17,190 bases of DNA from Nitrospinota bacterium (GCA_018896985.1 JAHILQ010000015.1:1-17190), one strand, 5' to 3'. Positions 6,297-13,230 are shown, counted from the first letter of the stretch. The notes: generated from the letters alone by a model not told the origin. Translations and numbers: made by a program.

Positions 6297-7016
6297 TTAT
6301 TTCTTAATCGCTGTCTTCAGAGTCCTTATTCTCGCAATCTCTTCCTGATAACCGTAGATATGCGCGCCTGCGCTGTACGCATACATTGGCCCGTTCTTAA
6401 GATTTGCCTCACCGGCAACATAGCTTTTCAAAAGCTCTATGCCGCCCAAGTTCGTAGGAAAACCTGCCCACAGATCCCATGAACGGAAGTAGCAGCTTAC
6501 AGTAAGAACAAGTTCGTCATTAATTGGCACTGCCTTGAAATCCAGAAGCCTGAGGCACGGAGGATCAAGATTCCCATCGTTTCCGTAGCAGATATCATGG
6601 TCTTCCGGAGAGCCTATCTCAATAACAGCCTGATTTGTAAGTGGTGTCGCCTTAAGCATTTCAATCACCCTTTCAAGCTGAGTCCCTCCCTTTGGCATCG
6701 GGTGATGAATCCTGCTTGAATACTTATAGGTCTCGTTCTCTGAAAGTTCCGGATCCATAAGGTAATTTGCGAAATAATTTTCTATGTATTCCATTGTCGT
6801 AGGCGATGGGATATTTAACGCAGGCGGAATCACAGGGATCATATCCTCGCCGGGGTGTTCAATGAACACTGCCATGCCCGGATACTGAAGGCGATACTGC
6901 TCGTTTTCAAATGAGCCTTTCTGGATTTTCTGAGTGTAGGAATGGTCAAAAATATTATATATCAACTGAAACCACGCATCTGATATTGTCTTGGCATGCA
7001 AACAAAAAGGAAGCAT
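6297..7016 (-). CDS. Thymidylate synthase family protein, divergent
   Basis: 239 residues from the chosen ATG. The C-terminal half shows the thymidylate synthase/dCMP hydroxymethylase fold signatures: DPPC (nucleophilic Cys, about residue 154), then RSWDLWAGFPTNLGGIELL (the RSxD and PxN segments that bind the nucleotide phosphate and base) and AGAHIYGYQEE (cf. the H-I-Y near the C-terminus). The usual His after the catalytic Cys (PCH) is Leu here. The N-terminal half is poorly conserved, so the exact reaction (dUMP methylation, hydroxymethylation or another pyrimidine) is uncertain. A GTG four codons upstream (7028) is possible, but ATG 7016 has GGTGAAGG about 5 nt before it. The gene converges on the PIN operon with a 13-bp gap. 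Confidence 0.72.
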   Translation of the reverse strand: MLPFCLHAKTISDAWFQLIYNIFDHSYTQKIQKGSFENEQYRLQYPGMAVFIEHPGEDMIPVIPPALNIPSPTTMEYIENYFANYLMDPELSENETYKYSSRIHHPMPKGGTQLERVIEMLKATPLTNQAVIEIGSPEDHDICYGNDGNLDPPCLRLLDFKAVPINDELVLTVSCYFRSWDLWAGFPTNLGGIELLKSYVAGEANLKNGPMYAYSAGAHIYGYQEEIARIRTLKTAIKK

Positions 7017-7052
7017 AATATCCTTCACCTCGTATGGAAATGTATGGGGGTT

Positions 7053-7081
7053 ATTATACCAATGTTGGATGACTTTTTAAA
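7053..7081 (-). promoter_or_regulatory. Candidate promoter of the thymidylate-synthase-family gene
   Basis: On the minus strand TATAAT (7058-7053) is a perfect -10 and TTTAAA (7081-7076) a partial -35, 17 bp apart. They lie about 37 bp upstream of the chosen ATG at 7016. The position supports 7016 or 7028 as the translation start. Confidence 0.45.
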
Positions 7082-7170
7082 AACAAAAAGCGAGGCTTTC
7101 TTTACGGAAGCGTGAAAAATTTTTAAAGAGTGGACAAGGGTGTCAACAGATAAATAATCATATAGAAACG

Positions 7171-7259
7171 CGGCCCGCCAGTGGCGGGTAAAGCCTCGCC
7201 CTAACGGGCTTGTGCGCCTCTGGCGCATTCGAATCCCGTTGGGACCGCCAAGGCTTTTT
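7171..7259. repeat. Structured element resembling an interrupted tRNA 3' half
   Basis: Several hairpins are stacked: cccgcc-agt-ggcggg (7174-7188), aaagcct/aggcttt (7190-7196 with 7251-7257), cccTaacggg/cccgttggg (7199-7208 with 7235-7243), and an inner gcgcc-tct-ggcgc (7214-7226). The plus-strand 3' part reads ttcgaatcccgttgggaccg and then cca. It has the layout of a T loop, 3' T stem, 3' acceptor strand, discriminator and CCA. The 5' T-stem strand acggg (7204-7208) is also present but separated from the T loop by a 19-nt hairpin insert. No acceptor 5' strand or anticodon arm is seen, so this is not a functional tRNA. It may be a dispersed repeat, an attachment-site remnant, or a terminator for metF1 and plus-strand transcripts. 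Confidence 0.5.
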
Positions 7260-7316
7260 AACCAGACGCTACTAATGATAAAGAAACTCCTGTAGCAAGT
7301 TGCAGAAATTATTGGG

Positions 7317-8195
7317 TTAAAGAAGCCCTGCCTTCTCCATAATCACAGGCACTTTGTCTTCCATGCCGATTGCCATGATATGAATTCCCTGACAAATATC
7401 CTTCATTCCCTTGATCAACCTGGCAGCTATCTCAATGCTTGTTTTGACCTTATCCTTTGTTTCTTCCATTGCTTTAATAAGGGGCTCAGGAACAAATACC
7501 CCGGCCACATTTTTATTCATAAACCTGGCCATACCAGCTGACTTGAGTAGGATAATCCCACCCAAGATTGGGGTCTTAAAACCCTCCACTCGCTTCATAA
7601 ATCTTTCAAATAGGTCTAAGTCAAATATCCCCTGGGTTTGAAAGAATCTTGCACCTGCCTCAATCTTTTTTTCCATCTTTATAATCTGCATCTCAAAAGC
7701 GGCCTCGGTGTCGGCTCCTGGATTTACTACTGCCCCAGGGAAAAAGTCTGGAGCGCCCTTCAGCTGGTTTCCCCCCATGTCAAAACCTTCATTAAGTCTG
7801 CATATTACCCTTAATAGGCTCACAGAATCTAAATCAAAAACGGGCATTGCCTCAGGATGGTCCCCCATGGTTGGATGGTCTCCAGTTAAGGCCAGCACAT
7901 TCCTGATACCCAAAACCCAGGCACTTAAAAGGTCTGATTGTAACGCCAACCTGTTTCTATCTCTACATGTAAGCTGGAAGATGGGATCTATCCCGTGATC
8001 TTTCAGGAGGTGGCAAACTGCCATGGAGCCCAATCGCATGACAGAACTTTGAAGATCAGTAACATTAATGGCATCTACCTTTCCTTTAATAAGCTCTGCA
8101 TCTTCCAATAATACATCTATCTCCGTTCCCTTAACTGGCCCTATCTCTGCTGTGATAAGGAATTTGCCAGAATATAAAGCCTCCCTGAATCCCAT
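7317..8195 (-). CDS. metF: Methylene-tetrahydrofolate reductase catalytic subunit, copy 1 (MetF-like)
   Basis: 292 residues, the length of a bacterial MetF TIM barrel without a regulatory domain. It interconverts 5,10-methylene-THF and 5-methyl-THF using a flavin (FMN or FAD). Visible signatures: ITAEIGP with the catalytic Glu17; AINVTD; QLTCRDRNR, where the flavin/folate pocket begins; LALTGDHP with Asp106; and FFQTQGIFD. The gene follows metV1 with a 4-nt gap and has GGAG about 9 nt before its ATG. With MetV it should form the MetVF-type enzyme of the methyl branch of the Wood-Ljungdahl pathway. That type takes electrons from a partner through MetV rather than directly from NAD(P)H. The paralogue at 13362-14279 shares the same motifs but differs considerably in sequence. 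Confidence 0.93.
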   Translation of the reverse strand: MGFREALYSGKFLITAEIGPVKGTEIDVLLEDAELIKGKVDAINVTDLQSSVMRLGSMAVCHLLKDHGIDPIFQLTCRDRNRLALQSDLLSAWVLGIRNVLALTGDHPTMGDHPEAMPVFDLDSVSLLRVICRLNEGFDMGGNQLKGAPDFFPGAVVNPGADTEAAFEMQIIKMEKKIEAGARFFQTQGIFDLDLFERFMKRVEGFKTPILGGIILLKSAGMARFMNKNVAGVFVPEPLIKAMEETKDKVKTSIEIAARLIKGMKDICQGIHIMAIGMEDKVPVIMEKAGLL

Positions 8196-8199
8196 TTCA

Positions 8200-8880
8200 T
8201 CATACTCCTTTTGTTGGTTCCTTTTTTAATCTCAAATCTTCTCTAACCAGTCTTCGGGGACGAACTGGCTGCTTCTTCTGCTGAGAAATATCCTTTAAAA
8301 AATGTTGCAGATTTAATCTTACCAGACGGGCATAAATCAGTTGCCATGCGCAGGGGACATCCTTTGAAACCTCACATAGTCCACCCTGTGATCCCCCGCA
8401 GGGCCCATTGACGAGGCCCTTAGCACACCGTGCCACTGGACATATCCCACCCGTCTTCCAGAGGATGCAGTCTCCGCAGGCCGCACAAACCTCAACCCAC
8501 GTGCCCTGCCCATCTGAAACTCCAAGGAACATAGTATTCATTGCTGGTAAAACAGGGATATCCTTAAATCGCTCAGCAATACCCTGAACTCCAGCGCCAC
8601 AAGCCATAGAGAGGATTACATCATATTGAGCAGCTTCGTCCTTAATCTGTTCAATAAATTCTGGATCGCATTGCCTGCGTATTGTCAATTCCCCCACAGT
8701 TATATCATTTCCTTCTATTTTTCTTGCCATTCGGAGGGCTGACGCCAACAATTCCACCTGCCTTTCGCCACCGGTCAGACAGACAGTAACACAGCTACCA
8801 CATCCAACAATCAGGACCTTCTGATAGTTTTTGATCATATTTTTTATCTCTTCAAAAGGCTTAATCTCAGCAACAATCAC
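8200..8880 (-). CDS. metV: MetV-like subunit, copy 1 (methylene-THF reductase C-terminal domain family)
   Basis: 226 residues, cysteine-rich. The N-terminal part carries GCGSCVTVCLTGG (Cys27, Cys30, Cys34), Cys71 and CGAG (Cys94). The C-terminal part is the MetV zinc/Fe-S type domain: VCAACGDCILWKTGGICPVARC, then VNGPCGGSQGGLCE and VPCAW (Cys132-177). MetV proteins shuttle electrons between an external donor and the flavin of MetF. The GTG start overlaps the stop of the upstream flavoprotein gene (GTGA), and metF1 follows after 4 nt, so the three are translationally coupled. That points to the upstream FAD/MvhD fusion as the physiological partner. The basic C-terminal tail (about 25 residues with KK and RR pairs) is not shared by the second copy. 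Confidence 0.9.
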   Translation of the reverse strand: MIVAEIKPFEEIKNMIKNYQKVLIVGCGSCVTVCLTGGERQVELLASALRMARKIEGNDITVGELTIRRQCDPEFIEQIKDEAAQYDVILSMACGAGVQGIAERFKDIPVLPAMNTMFLGVSDGQGTWVEVCAACGDCILWKTGGICPVARCAKGLVNGPCGGSQGGLCEVSKDVPCAWQLIYARLVRLNLQHFLKDISQQKKQPVRPRRLVREDLRLKKEPTKGV

Positions 8881-10994
8881 TCTTTCACCTTCTTTCCTTT
8901 TCTGAGAGGATTTATACCTACATCTAATAACCTCTTTCTGAAATCAGAAAGTTCTTCGACATCCGAGATTATACTCAGTCGGTTTGCACCTATGCCGATC
9001 TCATCTAATATCTCTCGGGCCTTTTCGATATGCTTAATAAGCCACCGACTTCCATCCCTGGAATGGCATTCCTGATCAGGACACACTGTTATCACTAGAC
9101 CATCAGCACCCAACTCAAAAGGATAAATTAACTGAAAAACATCCAGCCGACCTGTGCAAAGCTTACCCAGCCAGTAAACACCATTCCCACCACCCGGATG
9201 GCCTGCAGGTGATTTGTATTGACAGTAAAAACCAATTGTGAGTATTTCCTGTGCCTCTTTCATGGCTATATTAATAATATCTTCCATCTCAGCACGGACT
9301 TGTTCTTTTGTTTCAAGTTTTAAGTTTATTGCTGAGGCCGGGCATTCTGACACACAAATTCCACAAGCTTGACATTGACTTATATCAATTTCAGCTATCT
9401 CTCTGCCCGGAACCGGTACCCCATAAGGACATATACGAACACAGTTAAGACAGGATGCGCAATTCTCTGTAACGACTGCACCTGTCCCACAGCTCAAGCA
9501 ACGCTGTGCTTCCTTTACAGCTTGCTCAAAGTTGTACCCCAACTCTACTTCGGCAAAGCTATTGATCCGTTTTTCAATTGGCAAGGTGGAGACCTTCTGC
9601 ATATTTGATTTACTAATTAGCTTGACTATACCATCATCAAGCAATCTAAAAGCCGAGTATTCCTCCATTTTTTCATCAGGTAAATTGCGAAGATAGCGGT
9701 GGATCGCTCTGGCTGCCTTTTTCCCTGAAGCAATAGCCTCGATTACGCTGGATGGTCCACTTACAACATCTCCGCCAGCAAAAACGCCCTTTAAGTTAGT
9801 CGCACCTGTATCATCTTTCACGACTACCGTGCCATTCTTGCCCAAGATTAACCCGCTATCCTTTATTGTCTCTGCTTCTGGGATATAACCTATTGCAAGT
9901 ATAACTGTATCAGCCTCGATTTCAAACTCGGAGTTCTCTATTGGTAAAGGCCGACGTCGTCCTGACTCATCTAACTCACCAAGTTGCATCTTGATACATC
10001 GCACCTTTTTAACATTTCCATTACCTAAAAACTCAACCGGGGCGGTCAGATACCTGATCTTTACTCCTTCATTCTCTGTCTCCTCAACCTCTGCCTTCCC
10101 AGCTGGCATCTCATCTAAGGTTCGGCGATAAATAATAGTAACCTCAGAAGATCCCAGACGAACACAGGTACGAGCTGCATCAATTGCAGTATGACCCCCA
10201 CCAACGATTACAACACGCTTGCCTAAAAGGGGCCGTTCTCCCTGGCTAACCTGCTTAAGAAATTCAACGGCTGTAATGATTCCAGTCAGCTCTACTTCAT
10301 TACATCTCGGGAGTAAACTCTTCTGGCTACCTATGGCTAAAAAGACAGCCTGATAATCTTTAAGAAGTCCCTCTATCGTAAAGTCTCTACCAAGTGATAA
10401 GCCCCTCTTGGCCTCAATACCAAGTGATAATATATAATCAATCTCCTCTTTAACCACATCTTTGGGAAGCCTGTATTCTGGAATACCTTCAATCAGCATT
10501 CCACCGAGTATGTTCTGTGCCTCAAAAACAGTAACCCTATAACCAAGTAATGTAAGGTCGTGTGCTGCTGTTAGACCGGCTGGTCCGCTCCCTACTACAG
10601 CAACTTTTTCACCTGGAAATCCTCCCATTCCCCCTTTACTAAAGGGGGGTGAGGGGGGATTATTTTCATTCTCCTTTGTGCCGACTTTTGTCGGCATGTG
10701 TGTTTCATTGTAAAAATGTTCAGGTGGCTGAACGACTTTTAGCCCTTTGGTTTGGTCTGATGCAAAACGTTTCAACGCTGCTATGGCGATAGGTTCGTCT
10801 ATCTGTGCACGCCTGCATGCACTCTCACACGGCCGGGTGCAGATTCTGCCACAGACCGAAGGGAATGGATTCACCTGACGGATAATTCTAATTGCCCTTT
10901 CAAGGTCACCTCTGGAAATTGCAGAAACATAACCAGGGACATCTGTATTTATAGGGCATGCTGCTTGACAAAGTGGAATAGCTTTATCGCTCAT
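8877..10994 (-). CDS. NfnB/GltD-like FAD-NAD(P)H oxidoreductase fused to ferredoxin and MvhD domains
   Basis: 705 residues, soluble. Domains in order: an N-terminal Fe-S domain of the GltD/DPYD type (CQAACP, CGRICTRPCESACRR; residues 1-80). An anomalous low-complexity linker (about 95-128). An FAD Rossmann domain (VAVVGSGPAGLTAA at 131-144). An NAD(P)H Rossmann domain (VVIVGGGHTAIDAA at 261-274, then YRRTLDEMPA). The FAD closing motif GVFAGGD (403-409). A cysteine pair C499/C502. Two 4Fe-4S ferredoxin motifs (Cys512, 515, 518, 522 and Cys541, 544, 547, 551). A C-terminal MvhD/FrhD-like [2Fe-2S] domain (about 585-680) with Cys591, Cys613 (LCTGR), Cys638 and Cys643 (CPDQECH). Likely role, by inference: pass electrons between NAD(P)H and MetV. 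The linker is encoded by two palindromic repeats. ATG 10994 has GGAG 11 nt upstream. Confidence 0.88.
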   Translation of the reverse strand: MSDKAIPLCQAACPINTDVPGYVSAISRGDLERAIRIIRQVNPFPSVCGRICTRPCESACRRAQIDEPIAIAALKRFASDQTKGLKVVQPPEHFYNETHMPTKVGTKENENNPPSPPFSKGGMGGFPGEKVAVVGSGPAGLTAAHDLTLLGYRVTVFEAQNILGGMLIEGIPEYRLPKDVVKEEIDYILSLGIEAKRGLSLGRDFTIEGLLKDYQAVFLAIGSQKSLLPRCNEVELTGIITAVEFLKQVSQGERPLLGKRVVIVGGGHTAIDAARTCVRLGSSEVTIIYRRTLDEMPAGKAEVEETENEGVKIRYLTAPVEFLGNGNVKKVRCIKMQLGELDESGRRRPLPIENSEFEIEADTVILAIGYIPEAETIKDSGLILGKNGTVVVKDDTGATNLKGVFAGGDVVSGPSSVIEAIASGKKAARAIHRYLRNLPDEKMEEYSAFRLLDDGIVKLISKSNMQKVSTLPIEKRINSFAEVELGYNFEQAVKEAQRCLSCGTGAVVTENCASCLNCVRICPYGVPVPGREIAEIDISQCQACGICVSECPASAINLKLETKEQVRAEMEDIINIAMKEAQEILTIGFYCQYKSPAGHPGGGNGVYWLGKLCTGRLDVFQLIYPFELGADGLVITVCPDQECHSRDGSRWLIKHIEKAREILDEIGIGANRLSIISDVEELSDFRKRLLDVGINPLRKGKKVKE
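10618..10664. repeat. Palindromic repeat inserted in frame within the MvhD-fusion gene
   Basis: The core ccccctttactaaagggggg with flanking aatcctccc and gaggggggatt is the same repeat family as the one in rlmN (1953-1999). Here it is read as NPPSPPFSKGGMGGF, between the N-terminal Fe-S domain and the FAD domain. Confidence 0.85.
10680..10695. repeat. Second short palindrome in the same inter-domain linker
   Basis: gccgac-tttt-gtcggc is a perfect 6-bp stem. It is read as the MPTKVGT part of the linker and lies 16 bp from the larger palindrome at 10618-10664, so two different palindromes sit in one linker. Confidence 0.65.
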
Positions 10995-11074
10995 TTGTTC
11001 AATACTCCAAAGAGCCTTCTACCTTTCCCTTCTATTCAAATCAAAATGCTTCCTGCTCAACTTAGAATAGACAT

Positions 11075-12112
11075 TTATCCTATGGGAAGTAGAACAGTAA
11101 ACGTGGTGCCCTTCCCTACCTCGCTTTCTACATATATAGAGCCACGGTGGGCATCCACAACGCCTTTGACAATGGTAAGGCCCAGGCCTGAACCGCTAAT
11201 ATATTTTGTTCTCTCGGATCTTACTCGGTAGAATTTATCAAAAATACGAAAAATATCCCTTTCTTCAATGCCTATCCCAGTATCGGAAACCTTTAATTGA
11301 AGGTGCTGTGCATCCTTTTTTAGCCCGATACTAACCTGCCCACGTGAGTGCGTGTATTTAATGGCATTACTGATGAGATTAATAAACATGGCCTCCATAC
11401 CGCTTTTGTTACCACTAATTAAAGGAAGGTCATCTTCCGCGGTTACCTGAAGGGCGATATCCTTATCCTGGGCCTGGGGTTGCATCAACTCGATAGTTCT
11501 TTGTAAGATCTCAGCGAGATTAAGGGGTTCTATTTGTGTGACATATCCTCCTTCCTCAATAAAGCAGACATCTAAGATATCATTAACCAATTCAGCCATA
11601 CCCTTTATCTTGGCCTTGACCTTTTGAAGTAAATCTTTTTGTTTCTCATTGATCCCTCCCACCATTTCCTCCAGAAGGATAGATGTTTGAAGTAAAGTAG
11701 AGCTCAACGGGGATTTTAATTGATGAGAAACCATGGCTAAGAAATTATTAGACTTGATATTGTCTATAGCACTGAGTTGCGCAACATCATGGAGCAAAGT
11801 CACCGATCCAATGAGTAATCCGTTTGTATCTCTAACAGGGTTGACATGAACCCGGAGCCTGGTCTTACCTGTATCCATGAGGCATACTTCTTCAGCATGA
11901 TAAGGCATATTAAGCGTCAATATCTTGGTTATAAGTCCAACCAGCACCTCATTCCTAATGTGATCCTGGACTGGCTGACCCAAGGCAGCCTTTCCTGTTA
12001 TGCCAAGCAATGATTCAGCCTTTTGGTTATAAAGGATGACCCTACCCAGATCATCAGTAACCAGTATCCCATCAGATAGGCTATCAATTACAGCATTTAA
12101 TGATTCTTTCAT
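11075..12112 (-). CDS. Soluble PAS-domain sensor histidine kinase
   Basis: 345 residues from the chosen ATG. A PAS domain fills about residues 3-110 (SLSDGILVTDDLGRVILYNQKAESLLG ... TGKTRLRVHVNPVRD). It is followed by a HisKA dimerisation domain with the phospho-acceptor His130 in MVSHQLKSPL. The HATPase_c domain has the N box (NLISNAIKYTH), the G1 box (VSDTGIGIEERD), the F box (FRIFDKFYR) and the G2 box (SGSGLGLTIVKG). No transmembrane segment is visible, so it probably senses a cytoplasmic signal such as redox state or a ligand bound by PAS. An in-frame ATG five codons earlier (12127) is possible but poorly placed relative to GGTGAG (2 nt). It lies between the two receiver genes and the flavoprotein gene on the same strand, and likely phosphorylates one or both receivers. 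Confidence 0.9.
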   Translation of the reverse strand: MKESLNAVIDSLSDGILVTDDLGRVILYNQKAESLLGITGKAALGQPVQDHIRNEVLVGLITKILTLNMPYHAEEVCLMDTGKTRLRVHVNPVRDTNGLLIGSVTLLHDVAQLSAIDNIKSNNFLAMVSHQLKSPLSSTLLQTSILLEEMVGGINEKQKDLLQKVKAKIKGMAELVNDILDVCFIEEGGYVTQIEPLNLAEILQRTIELMQPQAQDKDIALQVTAEDDLPLISGNKSGMEAMFINLISNAIKYTHSRGQVSIGLKKDAQHLQLKVSDTGIGIEERDIFRIFDKFYRVRSERTKYISGSGLGLTIVKGVVDAHRGSIYVESEVGKGTTFTVLLPIG

Positions 12113-12156
12113 TGCTCTATAAGGCATATCTCACCGCATGATAAGGCATATTAAGC
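11895..12156. repeat. Pair of exact 21-bp direct repeats, one in the kinase gene and one just upstream of it
   Basis: The copies span 11895-11915 and 12136-12156 (core catgataaggcatattaag), 241 bp apart. Similarity continues weakly beyond the exact stretch. The inner copy encodes LNMPYHA of the PAS domain. Confidence 0.8.
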
Positions 12157-12173
12157 TTTAATACTTTTTTCAT
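12117..12173 (-). CDS. Possible 18-codon leader peptide upstream of the histidine kinase
   Basis: ATG at 12173, AAAGG about 8 nt upstream, product MKKVLKLNMPYHAVRYAL, stop TAG at 12119-12117. The kinase ATG at 12112 follows 4 nt later. The central LNMPYHA is identical to a segment of the kinase PAS domain because a 21-bp stretch is exactly repeated. It may be a translated leader coupling kinase translation, or merely the relic of a partial duplication. Confidence 0.3.
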   Translation of the reverse strand: MKKVLKLNMPYHAVRYAL

Positions 12174-12196
12174 CTGAAAATACCTTTACACTTTTC

Positions 12197-12262
12197 TGTC
12201 ATTTCGGCTTGCCCGAAATCCTTCCGATATCAAAGAAAGATTCCCGACAAGCGGGAATGACA
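12197..12262. repeat. REP-like palindromic repeat downstream of the receiver gene pair
   Basis: It starts tgtcatttcggcttgcccga and ends gattcccgacaagcgggaatgaca. Local stems include ttcgg-cttgc-ccgaa and ttcccg-acaag-cgggaa, and the ends tgtcatt/aatgaca are inverted. It lies in the gap between receiver 2 and the kinase. A longer relative lies at 13231-13324 in the same orientation. Confidence 0.75.
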
Positions 12263-12289
12263 CATAGGACATCGCTGTCTCCCTTTCTT

Positions 12290-12712
12290 TTATCCTGATG
12301 AACCATGTTCAAGGTTTTTTCCCGTAGAAATTCTGAATAGATTTTCTACTCTTTCTACCAACTCCACAGGCTCTACGGGTTTGGGAATATAGTCATCAGC
12401 CTCAGTTCTCATGCCCATTTCCCTGGTATATTTTGATGTAGATATAGCCTCCCCTACTGCCGTTAATAGCAGAATCGGGATGTGCCCATATTTGGGGTCA
12501 GCTTTGAGCTTAGCACAAACTTCATAGCCATCCATTTCAGGCATCATGACATCTAAGATGATTAAATCCGGCTGTTCTGTTTTGACCTTTTTCATGCCTT
12601 CTTGCCCATCATAGGCCACAGCCACATCATAAGATTTACTTTCTAATATGAGCTTGGTAGCCTCAGCAAAATCTACATCATCATCCACCAATAAGATTTT
12701 CTTTTTTTCCAT
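12290..12712 (-). CDS. Stand-alone response regulator receiver 2
   Basis: 140 residues, a single receiver (CheY-like) domain with no output domain. Acidic pocket LLVDDDVD (Asp10-12), phospho-acceptor Asp54 in IILDVMMPEMDG, Thr in LLLTAV, and Lys in DYIPKPVEP. Between beta-4 and the DDYIPKP motif there is a longer loop than in CheY (AVGEAISTSKYTREMGMRTEADDY), shared with receiver 1. The ATG at 12712 is preceded by GGAGG 5 nt upstream and is preferred over an ATG four codons earlier. The gene follows receiver 1 with a gap of about 20 nt and precedes the kinase. It probably acts by protein-protein contact or as a phosphorelay intermediate; no DNA-binding region is present. Confidence 0.9.
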   Translation of the reverse strand: MEKKKILLVDDDVDFAEATKLILESKSYDVAVAYDGQEGMKKVKTEQPDLIILDVMMPEMDGYEVCAKLKADPKYGHIPILLLTAVGEAISTSKYTREMGMRTEADDYIPKPVEPVELVERVENLFRISTGKNLEHGSSG

Positions 12713-12731
12713 GTCTTCCTCCATAAGAATA

Positions 12732-13133
12732 CTAAGCCTTACCTGCTTTCTTGAGGATATTCTCTACACGTTCCAATAAAATGGTATGTTCAATAGGTTT
12801 TTCTACATAATCATCAACGTCGAGTTGTAATCCTGTTTCTAATTCATATCGGCGCCGGCTAGCGTCTTCCCTCACACTGCTCAGAATGATGATGGGTATA
12901 CGGGCATATTTAGTCCATCGAGGATCTTTCAACTCTTTACACACTCCAAATCCATCCAGCCTTGGCATAAGAAGATCCAAAATCATCAAGTCAGGTTTTT
13001 CCTCTTTAAGCCTGGTCAGACCATCTACTCCGTCTCGGGCAGTTACTACTTTATATCCATTGGCTTCAAGAACAATGCCGATAGCCTCCAGGATATCAGG
13101 ATCATCATCAACAACCAATATTTTCGCACTCAT
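12732..13133 (-). CDS. Stand-alone response regulator receiver 1
   Basis: 133 residues, a single receiver domain. Acidic pocket LVVDDDPD (Asp9-11), phospho-acceptor Asp53 in MILDLLMPRLDG, Ser in IILSSV, and Lys in DYVEKPIEH. It carries the same extended loop before DDYVEKP as receiver 2 (SVREDASRRRYELETGLQLDVDDY), so the two are sister receivers that diverged after duplication. The ATG at 13133 has AAGGAGGGG directly upstream, making it a much better start than the one ten codons earlier (13163). With receiver 2 and the kinase it forms a two-component set embedded between metF2 and the FAD/MvhD fusion gene. No output domain is visible. Confidence 0.9.
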   Translation of the reverse strand: MSAKILVVDDDPDILEAIGIVLEANGYKVVTARDGVDGLTRLKEEKPDLMILDLLMPRLDGFGVCKELKDPRWTKYARIPIIILSSVREDASRRRYELETGLQLDVDDYVEKPIEHTILLERVENILKKAGKA

Positions 13134-13230
13134 TATACCCCTCCTTTTTACCTCAGAACTCAATACCTTAATATCATTTCTTTAGTTACTGATAAGACAA
13201 TAAGTAAAATCATATCCTTCTCCTGTTTTC

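Noticed and set aside
7025..7228. 67-codon minus-strand frame upstream of the TS-family gene
   Set aside because: It runs through the structured tRNA-like repeat and the likely promoter, with no homologous features and no ribosome site.
7171..7259. A complete tRNA gene
   Set aside because: The T arm is interrupted, and the acceptor 5' strand, D arm and anticodon arm are not present in proper order.
11075..13133. Classic DNA-binding two-component regulator controlling the neighbouring genes
   Set aside because: Neither receiver carries a helix-turn-helix or other output domain, so direct transcriptional control cannot be claimed.
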